A stretch of 48,882 nucleotides of DNA from Acidobacteriota bacterium (GTDB lineage: Bacteria; Acidobacteriota; Vicinamibacteria; Vicinamibacterales; CAVVIG01), in assembly GCA_003222535.1 (NCBI GenBank), contig QHWJ01000250.1:1-48882 (forward strand), written 5' to 3'. The position numbers and the translations under genes are program-made. The notes beneath the pieces were generated by a model. The model was not told the origin of the DNA and did not search any database. It saw only the letters and a list, made by a program, of their open reading frames with translations. This document shows, in pieces, positions 24,746 to 33,325 of this stretch (the first letter of the stretch is position 1; each line of letters opens with the position of its first letter).

Positions 24746-25281
24746 GATGCTTCACGTTTCAGCTGCCGGAACCGCTCGAGATCGATCGCACGCTGTTTGG
24801 CCGCCGAGTCGCGGGCGACGGCCAGGCGCAGCACGAAGAGCGCGTGGGCGCCGCCGACGAAGACCAGCTCCGCGCGTGTCGGATCGGCGACGAGCAGGGG
24901 AGCGACGTTGAACGCTGCCGCCAGCAGAAATGGCACCGCAAACAGTGCGTCGATGCTCGCCGCACCTTTGGGCCGGCCGAACGCCATCGCCGTCTGCTCC
25001 CAGCTCGACGCGTCGTCGGTTTCATGAAACACTTGAAGGTAGCGCCCCACTCGCTCGACGCCGACGTGAAGCGCGAACACGGCCTCGAACACGGAGCCGA
25101 GCACGAGCAGCGGGAGAAGAGTCGCCACCGGAGTAGATGCCAGCGCCGCGGTGGCGACGGCGAGCGCCGCCCACGCCACGATGCCGCCCGCAAACACCCA
25201 GACGCGGGTCGTCCCGCGCTCGCGGATCGTGGCCCGCAGCGCGATGTATTCCTCGTGTGCACGTCCTGGCATCATTGTCAT
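24733..25281 (-). CDS. integral membrane protein, hypothetical
   Basis: A 182-residue protein with about four hydrophobic helices: TRVWVFAGGIVAWAALAVA, LLPLLVLGSVFEAVFALHV, DALFAVPFLLAAAFNVAPLL and LVFVGGAHALFVLRLAVA. The N- and C-terminal tails are charged, and the tail KQRAIDLERFRQLKREASGE is helical. The ATG at 25281 is used; another ATG pair lies two codons on. No family is recognised. It is divergent from the carboxypeptidase gene at 25506, and no promoter motif between them is convincing. Its last codons overlap the end of a GGTTCA repeat run. Confidence 0.7.
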   Translation of the reverse strand: MTMMPGRAHEEYIALRATIRERGTTRVWVFAGGIVAWAALAVATAALASTPVATLLPLLVLGSVFEAVFALHVGVERVGRYLQVFHETDDASSWEQTAMAFGRPKGAASIDALFAVPFLLAAAFNVAPLLVADPTRAELVFVGGAHALFVLRLAVARDSAAKQRAIDLERFRQLKREASGEP

Positions 25282-25505
25282 CGCAGGTTCCAACTATTGG
25301 AGATCGAGGTTGACGCCGATAACCTGGGAAATGGGCACCCTGGTCGGGCGGGCATGAGTTACACAAATGTTGTTCAAGCCTGAAGCGCAGCGCTTATCCG
25401 TTTGGGGTTTTGTGTCATCGTAGCGATAATCCCCTTGTAGTCTACGAATTCTTTGTTACACTACCGCTCGTCACCTCGCTAAACCACAGGTCCGGGGCAC
25501 TCTAC

Positions 25506-26558
25506 GTGAACAGAAAAACAGGTTTCTGGATCGGTCCTCTTGCGCTCGCGGCAATGGTCAGTTTCGGCGTCGTGCCCGCTGACGCGGCGACGAAAGGTCG
25601 CGCCAAATCCACAAAACCTGCGACGGCCGGCCAGGCGCCGGGCAAGCGGGCCGTTTACTCGGCGGCGCGCTCGCAATCGCGGAAGTTGACGCTGGCTCGT
25701 GCGCGCGCAGTCGCGATGGCGCGCGAGATGGCCGACACGGTCCTGCCACGCTACAAGGTCGACGCGAGCGGTGATCTCGTGCCTGATGTCCGTGCCGCCG
25801 CGGCGATCATCTATAACCCTGAAACGAATCAGATCCTCTGGGAAGAGAACGCGCAGAGCCAGCGCTCGATTGCCAGCATCACCAAGGTGATGACGGCGAC
25901 GGTATTCCTCGAGAACGACCCGGATCTGACCGAGCAGGTCACCGTCGCGCGCAGCGATGTGTTTCAGGCCTCGACGACCCATCTTCACGCCAACGACAAG
26001 GTGACGGCTGACGACCTGCTGCACCTTTTGTTGATCGCATCGGACAATGCCGCGGCGCGGGCGCTCGCGCGCGTGTCGCCATACGGCTCAGAAGGCTTCA
26101 TCCGCCGCATGAACGAGAAGTCGGCCGAGCTCGGGCTGGAAAGTACGCACTACGCGGATCCATCCGGCCTGTTGTCCGAAAACATGTCTTCGGCATACGA
26201 CATGGCGCGGCTGATCACGCATGCTTCGCAGGACGAGCGCATTTCGTCGATCATGCGGATGTCCGAATACACCGTCTTCAGCGGCAAGCGCCCGATCTCG
26301 TTCCACAGCACGAACCACCTGCTGGGCCGTACCGATGTCGACGTGCGGGCGGGGAAGACCGGGTTCATTTCGAAGGCCGGCTACTGCCTGGCCACCGTCC
26401 TGCGCCTTCCGCAGACTGGTCAGAACGTCGCGGTCGTCGTCTTCGGCGCACGCTCCAACGCGGGCCGCTTCATGGAGTCGCGGAACCTCCTCACTTGGGT
26501 CTCCTCGAAGGCCTCGACGCTCTTCGCCGCCAAACCGGCACCGACTCCTCAGCAGTAG
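25506..26558 (+). CDS. dacA: D-alanyl-D-alanine carboxypeptidase (peptidase S11, PBP5/6-like)
   Basis: A 350-residue protein that removes the terminal D-Ala from peptidoglycan pentapeptides in the periplasm. A signal peptide (ending PADA) and a basic linker precede the domain. The three active-site motifs of the penicillin-binding fold are present: SITK at 124-127, SDN at 179-181 and KTG at 284-286. The C-terminal beta domain and amphipathic anchor of E. coli PBP5 are absent, as in shorter S11 members. The GTG at 25506 is chosen for the signal peptide; the Shine-Dalgarno is weak. It is followed by a convergent GGCTGAT/GGCTAAT array. Confidence 0.88.
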   Translation: MNRKTGFWIGPLALAAMVSFGVVPADAATKGRAKSTKPATAGQAPGKRAVYSAARSQSRKLTLARARAVAMAREMADTVLPRYKVDASGDLVPDVRAAAAIIYNPETNQILWEENAQSQRSIASITKVMTATVFLENDPDLTEQVTVARSDVFQASTTHLHANDKVTADDLLHLLLIASDNAAARALARVSPYGSEGFIRRMNEKSAELGLESTHYADPSGLLSENMSSAYDMARLITHASQDERISSIMRMSEYTVFSGKRPISFHSTNHLLGRTDVDVRAGKTGFISKAGYCLATVLRLPQTGQNVAVVVFGARSNAGRFMESRNLLTWVSSKASTLFAAKPAPTPQQ

Positions 26559-26577
26559 CAGTAATAAGCTTCGCCCG

Positions 26578-26661
26578 TCATGGCTGAGGGCTAATGGCTA
26601 ATGGCTAAGGCCTGATGGTTGATGCCGCCCATCAGCCATCAGCCATCAGCCATTAGCCATC
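26578..26661. repeat. inverted short-word array, GGCTAAT/GGCTGAT family
   Basis: ATGGCTAATGGCT at 26594-26606 and AGCCATTAGCCAT at 26648-26660 are perfect 13-bp inverted repeats, surrounded by further 7-mer words. It shares its GTCATGGCTGA left edge with the array at 22300. It fills the convergent gap between dacA and the FdhE-like gene. Confidence 0.9.
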
Positions 26662-26664
26662 TCT

Positions 26665-27534
26665 CTACCCCACATAACCCCGTTGCATCGCGGCGGCGTC
26701 CAGCGGCAGAGTGGCGATCGTGTCCACGGCGACCATGACCGCCCGCTCGGTCCGGCGGCCGTCGTAGGCCTTCAGGTAGCGCCGGCAGACGTCGCACGCG
26801 TACACACGGTAGCGGCCGTCGCGTGTCGCGAACGACGTGATGAGCGCGCGATCGTCGTTCGAGCAGAAGGGGCACGTCAGCGCTGCGAAGCTCCACTGCG
26901 CGACGCAGCGCCCGCAGAAGAGCCGGCGCTCGGCGCTCGGCGTGATGACTGCGAAGTCTGGCTCCCACCCGCAGATCGGGCAGTGCCCGTGATTCCAGTT
27001 TCCGAGATCGATGCGCTGCGTCAGGGCTTCGGCGCAGCGCGCCAGGAATGGCCGCAGCGCCAGGACGAGCACCTGGTCCAGACCGGGCGGCGCTTCTGAC
27101 GCCGCACGCTTCTTCGGGTCCGTCCCCGCCTCGACGCCAGAGGTCGCCTCGTACCATCCGCTGACCAGCGGTTCGAGGGCGTTGCCGTCCCGTCCGAGCG
27201 CCAGGATCTTCTCGTGGTCCGTCCGCTCGATCGCTTCGAAGCGCTGAAGGATGTCGGCCGTCTGGCGGAACGTCAGGCGGAAGTCGCTCCATTCGAGCGG
27301 GATGTCGCGAAAACGTACGAGCGGCCGGCCGGCCGCCTGTTGCAGGCGCATCCATTCGGGATCCAGCTGGATCCACGGCAGGGGCACGCGCCCCTGGACG
27401 CGCCGCTGCATGTCGACGAGCGCGATTTGCATGTCGATTGCCGACTCGAGCTCCGGCTGGTCAACTCGCAGCTGCTTGAGTGCGACGATGTCGCGCGTTT
27501 CGGCGCGGGGCGGGCGCGGGGGACGATCAACCAC
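26665..27534 (-). CDS. fdhE: FdhE-like zinc-ribbon protein
   Basis: About 289 residues from a GTG at 27532-27534. The C-terminal half has repeated Cys-x2-Cys motifs (HCPICGWEP, FCGRCVAQW, TCPFCSNDD, ACDVCRRYLKAYDGR) and ends as FdhE proteins do. FdhE promotes maturation of formate dehydrogenase, probably by binding it through rubredoxin-like zinc or iron sites in the cytoplasm. The same frame is open for 240 nt further upstream, but there it only translates a TAGGTC array into PDLPDLPDP repeats, so I exclude that part. The start is uncertain because no good Shine-Dalgarno is visible. No formate dehydrogenase gene is nearby. Confidence 0.8.
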   Translation of the reverse strand: MVDRPPRPPRAETRDIVALKQLRVDQPELESAIDMQIALVDMQRRVQGRVPLPWIQLDPEWMRLQQAAGRPLVRFRDIPLEWSDFRLTFRQTADILQRFEAIERTDHEKILALGRDGNALEPLVSGWYEATSGVEAGTDPKKRAASEAPPGLDQVLVLALRPFLARCAEALTQRIDLGNWNHGHCPICGWEPDFAVITPSAERRLFCGRCVAQWSFAALTCPFCSNDDRALITSFATRDGRYRVYACDVCRRYLKAYDGRRTERAVMVAVDTIATLPLDAAAMQRGYVG

Positions 27535-27555
27535 TGGTGACGATTGTAGGGCAGG

Positions 27556-27804
27556 AAGGGCGCGTAGGTCAGGTAGGTCGGGTGGGTTGGGTAGGTCAGG
27601 TGGGTCCGATACCGGAGCGCGAAGGCTTCCGCCGAGCGTCAACTCGGGTGGGTCGCGGAGGTCGGGCGGGTCGCGTAGGTCAGGTGGGCAGGTAGGTAAG
27701 GGTGGGTCAGGTGGGTTGGATAGGTCAGATGGGTCGGGTAGGTCAGGTAGGTCAGGTAGGTCAGGTTGGGCCGACACCGGAGCGCGAAGGCTTCAGCCGA
27801 GCGT
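27556..27804. repeat. short-word array, TAGGTC family, with two embedded 30-bp elements
   Basis: About 20 words of the type GTAGGTCAGG, GTGGGTCGG and GTGGGTTGG run in one orientation. Two near-identical segments interrupt or end them (27611-27640 and 27775-27804, ACCGGAGCGCGAAGGCTTC...). The second is an exact reverse complement of 14027-14056. The array separates the FdhE-like gene from the third TonB receptor. Confidence 0.85.
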
Positions 27805-27810
27805 GACGTC

Positions 27811-27838
27811 AAGAAAGCGGGAAGGTTTCCCTTCCCGC
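27811..27838 (-). terminator. rho-independent terminator of the third TonB receptor gene
   Basis: On the minus strand GCGGGAAGG, a GAAA loop and CCTTCCCGC form a 9-bp stem followed by TTTCTT. It starts 11 nt past the stop codon. The U-tract is short, but position and stem are good. Confidence 0.8.
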
Positions 27839-27848
27839 CCTGCCATCC

Positions 27849-30578
27849 CTAGAAGGTCACCCGGAACCCCAGCCGCGCGAGACGCGGGCTGATCCAGACG
27901 TTCGGGTTGCCAAACGTCGTGCTCGACGATTCGATGACGCCTGTGCTCGAACCGTTGTCGATCACCCCCCGGTTGTTCAGGTTGAAGATGTCGAGAAACA
28001 CGCCCACCTGGTGTGACGCATCGCCCAGCGGGAAGGTCTTTTCGACGCGGAAGTCGAGGGTGCTGACCGGGTCGGTCCGCCTGGTGCCGACGGGCTCGAT
28101 GCGAACCGTTTCGCTTCCCTGCGCCAGCCCCCTGATCGACGCGGTCCGACCCCACGCCAGACCGGTCGTGTAGTTGTACACGCCGCTGACGTTGAACCCG
28201 CCGAATATGGGCACGCGGTATGTCCCCTCCAGCTTCACCGAGTTGGTGGGATCGAACCGCATGTCCCCCTCGATATTGATGGTGTGATTCGGGTCCGCGA
28301 AGCCACCTGTCTGGCCGAGTCCCTGCGTGCCGCCACCGCCGGAATTTGTGAAGCTGCGATTACTGACGGTGCCTCGTGCGTGCGACCAGGTGTAGGACAC
28401 GTTCGCCTGCCAATTGCGCGAGTACCGCTTGGTGCCAATCAGCTGGAACCCGTCGTAATCGCGGAACGCATTGGGCGGATTCGTGAACAGCTTGAATTCC
28501 TTCCCGGGGTTCGTCAGGTTGTACACCGTGATGAGCTGCCCGTCGTCGGCCGTGCTCGTTCTGCCGTCCGGGCCCGGATCCGGTCTCTGCGTCGTGCTGT
28601 ACACCGACCCGGTGTCGATGAATCCCATGAAGTCACGGAAATTCCGCCGGATGTACTGAGCGGTGATGGACAAGTCTCCCGCGATCTGCCGTTCGAGGCC
28701 CACCAGGAACTGGTCGAGGCGCGACTGGCGGATATTCGGATCGATGCCGAGGTTGTTGGCCGGAGTGGTTCGCGTCAATTCGCGAAAGCGATTCGGTCCC
28801 AGGACCTCTGCCGTGATATGGGGCGTCTGCTGGCTGAGGTCCATGAACTCGAACTGGCCGCCGAACAGGGAGTCGTAATACCGGCCGTAGTGCGCGCGCA
28901 GGACGGTCCGGTGATCGCCCATCAGGTCGTACGCGAGGCCGACGCGAGGGGCCAGCCCGTGATTACTGAGCACCGTGCCGGTGGGCACAGACCCGCGATT
29001 GACATCGAGGCGCAGACCGAGGTTCAGCGTCAGGCGATCGGTCGCCGTCCACGTGTCTTGCGCGTACACCGACGACCGTTTCAAGGTCGCGTTCGTTACG
29101 TAGCCGTCCCACAGGTACACTTCATAGGGACCGCCGTAGTCGTAGTAGTACCGCCCGCCCGGGTAGCCCGACTCGTTGCGAACCTTCGACCGCTCGAACT
29201 CGAAGCCGAACTTGAACTCGTGGCTCTTGCCGGCGAAGTTGTCGGCGTAGCGGGTGAGCGTCGCCGCCGTCACGTTGCGGGTGCGATCGAACTGCCCGAA
29301 CGTCACAATATTCTTGGTGTGAAGCTGTGTGAGGCCGTCGACGTGCGGGTAGGGACCCGAGCGGCTTGCCGGCGGCGTCGGCTCGATCGGGAAATACCCT
29401 GTGTACCCGCCGTTGCGGACGTTGAGCATCGTCTTCGAGTCGATCGTCCATGTGATCTGCCCGTTCCAGTTCCACTCCGGCGACAGCTCGATGGCGGTCA
29501 CGTCGGCCGTCGGGTGCGTGGCGTTGGCGCCGCGCCCTCTGACGTTGAACTGGTCATACTCGACGAAGCCTTCCGCTCGGACGTTGGGCGAGACCGCCCA
29601 CGTCAGCTTGTTCATCGAGCGCGGGTCTTTTTCGGTCGTGAAGTCGCCGGTGTATCCGGCGGGCCGATCGGCCTTGTTGAAGTACTGCACGCCCGAGAAG
29701 AAGAACAGTTTGTCCTTGACGATCGGGCCGCCGACCTGCCCGCTCGTGTCCCAGTAGGTCTTGATCTCGCGCGGCGTGAACGTCTTGCGGAGGTCGGCCG
29801 ACAGCGACGTGGTGTTGTCGGCAACCCAGTTCTTGCGCTCGAAGAGGTATTCGCCGAGGCCCGTCCACTTGTTGCTGCCGGAGCGGATGATGCTGTTGGC
29901 CGCGACGCCCGTGAACTCGCCGTACTCGGCGTTCGCGCCGAGCGACACGATCTGGACTTCCTGCACCCAGTTGTAGTTGAAGAACGACCAGGGAGTGCCG
30001 CCTTCGGGATCGCTCACGTCCACGCCGTCCATCAACAGGGCGTTCGTGCTCTGGGTCGCGCCGAACGCGACGTTGCTGTTCACGCCCGGCGCCAGGTTGA
30101 TGATGCTCGGCTGGAAACGGCCGGTGGGGAGATTCTGGAGCATGGCGTCCGTCAACTGCGTGTTCGACGACGAGCTCTTGACGTCGATAACCGGCGCCTC
30201 CGCGACGACCTGCACGGTTTCGCTGACGGACGCGAGCGACAACGTGACGTCGATCGTGGTGGTGGTGCCGAGCGGTAACACGATATCGGCGCGCTTGACG
30301 GTCCTGAAGCCCGACAGCGTGGCCTCCATCTCGAACACGCCCGGGTGAAGCGCCGGGAAGCGGTAGATCCCCTGGGAGTCCGTGACGTTGGTCTGCACGC
30401 CGCCCACCTGCGACGGGCTCGAGATGTTGACCGTGACACCAGGCAGCACGGCGCCAGTGGCGTCCTTGATGGTGCCGGTCAGCGCCGATGTTTGAACGGC
30501 TTGCCCAAGCAGTGGGGTGCCAGTGCCGACGAGTGCGCAGACGAAGGCGGCCAGGCGGACCGCCCGTTTCCACGTCAT
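27849..30578 (-). CDS. TonB-dependent receptor, Oar-like
   Basis: A 909-residue outer-membrane receptor with an ATG at 30578 behind GAGGGAGAG. The signal peptide ends near LLGQ. The carboxypeptidase-regulatory domain (LTGTIKDATGAVLPGVTV) spans about 30-115. The plug (NALLMDGVDVSDPEGG, SIIRSGSNKWTGLG) and a long barrel follow, ending LGFRVTF with the terminal Phe. Unlike the copy at 17957-20820 its plug is complete. It probably takes up a large substrate powered by TonB/ExbBD, which are not encoded here. A possible operator lies just upstream (30593-30615) and a terminator just downstream. The sulfatase-like gene at 30829 is divergent. Confidence 0.9.
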   Translation of the reverse strand: MTWKRAVRLAAFVCALVGTGTPLLGQAVQTSALTGTIKDATGAVLPGVTVNISSPSQVGGVQTNVTDSQGIYRFPALHPGVFEMEATLSGFRTVKRADIVLPLGTTTTIDVTLSLASVSETVQVVAEAPVIDVKSSSSNTQLTDAMLQNLPTGRFQPSIINLAPGVNSNVAFGATQSTNALLMDGVDVSDPEGGTPWSFFNYNWVQEVQIVSLGANAEYGEFTGVAANSIIRSGSNKWTGLGEYLFERKNWVADNTTSLSADLRKTFTPREIKTYWDTSGQVGGPIVKDKLFFFSGVQYFNKADRPAGYTGDFTTEKDPRSMNKLTWAVSPNVRAEGFVEYDQFNVRGRGANATHPTADVTAIELSPEWNWNGQITWTIDSKTMLNVRNGGYTGYFPIEPTPPASRSGPYPHVDGLTQLHTKNIVTFGQFDRTRNVTAATLTRYADNFAGKSHEFKFGFEFERSKVRNESGYPGGRYYYDYGGPYEVYLWDGYVTNATLKRSSVYAQDTWTATDRLTLNLGLRLDVNRGSVPTGTVLSNHGLAPRVGLAYDLMGDHRTVLRAHYGRYYDSLFGGQFEFMDLSQQTPHITAEVLGPNRFRELTRTTPANNLGIDPNIRQSRLDQFLVGLERQIAGDLSITAQYIRRNFRDFMGFIDTGSVYSTTQRPDPGPDGRTSTADDGQLITVYNLTNPGKEFKLFTNPPNAFRDYDGFQLIGTKRYSRNWQANVSYTWSHARGTVSNRSFTNSGGGGTQGLGQTGGFADPNHTINIEGDMRFDPTNSVKLEGTYRVPIFGGFNVSGVYNYTTGLAWGRTASIRGLAQGSETVRIEPVGTRRTDPVSTLDFRVEKTFPLGDASHQVGVFLDIFNLNNRGVIDNGSSTGVIESSSTTFGNPNVWISPRLARLGFRVTF

Positions 30579-30592
30579 GCTCTCCCTCCTGG

Positions 30593-30615
30593 CGCGAGAG
30601 TATACACTTCTCGCG
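30593..30615. promoter_or_regulatory. possible operator, 7-bp inverted repeat
   Basis: CGCGAGA and TCTCGCG flank a 9-nt centre GTATACACT in the divergent gap between the TonB receptor (minus) and the sulfatase-like gene (plus). The size and symmetry suit a dimeric repressor site, but no regulator gene is nearby. The rest of 30579-30828 holds nothing I recognise. Confidence 0.35.
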
Positions 30616-30828
30616 AACGCCGTCCATTCATGGAAAGTATTCGCGTCTTGGCCACTTTCCCGGCCGGCTCGGCCGCTCTCGTGTTCACCATTGTGTCACG
30701 CGGAGGGCCCACGGTCGCGCCGGCGCGGGCGCGCGCCACGGCGCCGGCGGAAGACCGCCTCGCGATCGATGGTGGCTCGACGTGACCGGGTCGCGCCGTG
30801 CCTCTGTCCGCGTGGGGTCCCGGAGTCG

Positions 30829-33231
30829 ATGACGCCGCGCTTCAACAGGAACACACTTCCGGTGCCCGTGCGCCGCACGCGGCGTGCCGTCTTCGCCGCC
30901 GCCGGCCTGGCCGCCGCGGCGCTTGTCGCGGCCGTGTTCTGGCTCCGCTCCGTTCCGCGCGCGGTGACGTCGGTGAATGGCGAACCCCTCGGGCATCTGC
31001 CGGCCGGCGTCGGGACCGCGGATCTCAATCTCCTGCTCGTCACGCTCGACACGACGCGCGCCGACCGGATTCACGCCTACGGTTTCGACGGCATCGAGAC
31101 GCCAAATCTGGATCGGCTCGCCCGCGAGGGCGTGTTGTTCGAGCAGGCGGTTTCACCCGCGCCGCTGACGCTCCCGGCGCATTCGTCGATCTTCACCGGC
31201 AAGCTGCCGCCGGCGCACGGCGTTCGCGACAACGGCGGCTTCTTTCTCGATGAGCGCGAGACCACGCTGGCCGAGCGCCTGCAGTCGCTCGGCTTCACGA
31301 CGGGCGGATTCGTCGGCGCGTACGTCCTCGACCACAAGTGGGGCATCTCGCAGGGTTTCCAGACCTATTTCGACGACTTCGATCTCAGCAAGTACCAGTC
31401 GCTCTCGCTCGGCAGCATCGACCGTCCCGGCAATGAGGTCGCCGATAAGGCGCTCGCATGGCTCGATCGCCTCGGCTCCTCGCGCTTCTTCGGGTGGGTG
31501 CATTTCTACGACGCGCACTCGCCGTACGATCCGCCGGAGCCGTTCAAGTCTCGATACGCGGGGCATCCGTACGTCGGCGAGATTGCCTTCGTGGACTCCC
31601 AGGTGGGCCGCCTGCTGTCGTATCTCGACGCCCACGATCTCATGCGCAACACCGTCATCGTGGTCATGGGCGATCACGGCGAGAGCCTTGGCGAGCATGG
31701 TGAGGGCACGCACGGGTTCTTCGTCTACCAGGCGACGATGCACGTGCCGCTGCTGATTCGGGCGCCGTACGACGTGACAGCGGGACGCCGCGTGTCCGAC
31801 ACCGTGCGGAGCGTGGACATCCTGCCGACCGCGCTGGAACTGCTGGGCGTGAAGGCGCCCGACAAGCTGGAGGGCTCGAGCCTCGTCCCCCTGATGACGG
31901 GCGCGAAGAAAGAGCTCGGCCTCGCGGCGTACTCGGAAGCGATCTACCCGCGCTTTCATTTCGGCTGGAGCGATCTGCGCGCGCTGACCGCCGGACGTTA
32001 CAAGTTCGTTGCCGCGCCGCGTCCGGAGCTGTACGACCTGCAGCAGGATCCGACCGAGTCCAGGAACATCTATCCGGAGCGGCAGGCGCTCGGCGACCGG
32101 CTGAATCAGGAGCTGATCGCGCTCGAGCGCGGCATGTCGGCCGACGCGCCGCCGCCGCGGGCGGCCGTGGAGGTGGATCCCGACGCGCGGGCACGTCTCG
32201 CCGCGCTGGGGTATGTCGGTACGTTCGTGAGTGGGGCGACGCCCGATCGCGCCGGGCTGGCCGATCCCAAAGACAAGATTCAGCTCTTCAACCTGATGAC
32301 GAAGGCGCGCGAAACGGCGCGGCACGACAAGGAATCCGACGAGGGGCTGCACGCGCTCGAGCGGGTGATCGAACAGGATCCCAGGGTGATCGATGCCTGG
32401 TTCATGCTCGGCAACGAGTACTATCGGCGTCATGCCTACCTTCGCGCCATCGACCAATACAAGCGCGCGCTGGAACTGAAGCCGGACTACGACCTCGTCG
32501 TCATCAACATGGCGAACGCGTACCGGGCGCTCGGGCGCGATCAGGAAGCGATGGCCGGCTACCGCCGTTTCATGGAGCTCGATCCCGGGAACGCGCAGAT
32601 CCGGTACGAAGCGGCGCAGATTCTGATCGACAACGGGAAGCTCGCGGACGCGCAGGCGCAGTTGACACGCGCGCTCGAGCTGGAGCCGAAGCTGGCCGCG
32701 GCGCGAAACGCGCTCGGCGTGCTGGCGCTCAAGCGCGGCGATCTGGCCGGCGCGGACCGGGAGATACGCGCCGCGATTGCGGAAAAGCCGGACGTCCGGC
32801 TTGCTCATTACAACCTGGCGCTCCTGGCCGAGCAGCAGGGCGACCTGCAGCGTGCGATCGCCGAGTACAAGAAGGAGATCGATCTCCACGCCAACAGCTA
32901 CAAAGCCGCATTCAATCTCGGGCGGCTCTACGAGCGCGTTGGCGATCGGAGCGGTCAGATCGACGCCTACGGCCGCGCCATCGGGATGAATCCGAGCTTC
33001 GCCGAGGGACATCTGTTTCTGGCAAAGCTCTATCTCGACCTCGAGCAGAACTTCGACGAAGCCGTCCGACTCGCGCGCAAGGGGCTCGAGCTCGCGCCAG
33101 ATTCCGAGTACGCGCCGCTCGGGCACTACGTGATCGCCGACATCTATTCAAGGCGCGGGCGCCGGGCGGAAGCTGAGCACGAAGCCGCGCGCGGCCGCGC
33201 GCTCGAGCACCCGCAAAAACCTCGTCATTAG
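30829..33231 (+). CDS. membrane-anchored sulfatase-like hydrolase with TPR repeats
   Basis: An 800-residue protein. The chosen ATG gives an RRTRRAVFAAAGLAAAA-type membrane anchor at about 19-38. The alkaline-phosphatase-superfamily domain begins NLLLVTLDTTRADRI (metal ligand Asp74). It continues with PLTLPAHSSIFTG, FFGWVHFYDAHSPYDPP and VIVVMGDHGESLGEHGEGTHG. The sulfatase formylglycine Cys is absent; a Thr or Ser stands there. Phosphodiester or phosphoglycerol transfer is therefore as likely as sulfatase action. From about residue 500 several TPR repeats follow (YYRRHAYLRAIDQYKRALELKP), suited to protein contacts. It is the intact paralogue of the damaged gene at 22383. Confidence 0.85.
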   Translation: MTPRFNRNTLPVPVRRTRRAVFAAAGLAAAALVAAVFWLRSVPRAVTSVNGEPLGHLPAGVGTADLNLLLVTLDTTRADRIHAYGFDGIETPNLDRLAREGVLFEQAVSPAPLTLPAHSSIFTGKLPPAHGVRDNGGFFLDERETTLAERLQSLGFTTGGFVGAYVLDHKWGISQGFQTYFDDFDLSKYQSLSLGSIDRPGNEVADKALAWLDRLGSSRFFGWVHFYDAHSPYDPPEPFKSRYAGHPYVGEIAFVDSQVGRLLSYLDAHDLMRNTVIVVMGDHGESLGEHGEGTHGFFVYQATMHVPLLIRAPYDVTAGRRVSDTVRSVDILPTALELLGVKAPDKLEGSSLVPLMTGAKKELGLAAYSEAIYPRFHFGWSDLRALTAGRYKFVAAPRPELYDLQQDPTESRNIYPERQALGDRLNQELIALERGMSADAPPPRAAVEVDPDARARLAALGYVGTFVSGATPDRAGLADPKDKIQLFNLMTKARETARHDKESDEGLHALERVIEQDPRVIDAWFMLGNEYYRRHAYLRAIDQYKRALELKPDYDLVVINMANAYRALGRDQEAMAGYRRFMELDPGNAQIRYEAAQILIDNGKLADAQAQLTRALELEPKLAAARNALGVLALKRGDLAGADREIRAAIAEKPDVRLAHYNLALLAEQQGDLQRAIAEYKKEIDLHANSYKAAFNLGRLYERVGDRSGQIDAYGRAIGMNPSFAEGHLFLAKLYLDLEQNFDEAVRLARKGLELAPDSEYAPLGHYVIADIYSRRGRRAEAEHEAARGRALEHPQKPRH

Positions 33232-33325
33232 GGTTCGGCTTTTGTGGATGTCATCCAAACGTGACAGAATGACGGTCGCATAAAATGACCGGTAAAGAGC
33301 CTGACGGAATGATTCAGGAGCGCGA

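Noticed and set aside
27535-27777. PDLPDLPDP-rich N-terminal extension of the FdhE-like protein
   Set aside because: It is only the TAGGTC array translated; no start with a leader supports it.
28284-30278. 664-residue plus-strand frame
   Set aside because: Antisense to the third TonB receptor, which has a clear domain order, leader and terminator.
31153-33126. 657-residue minus-strand frame
   Set aside because: Antisense to the sulfatase-like/TPR gene, which carries recognisable motifs.
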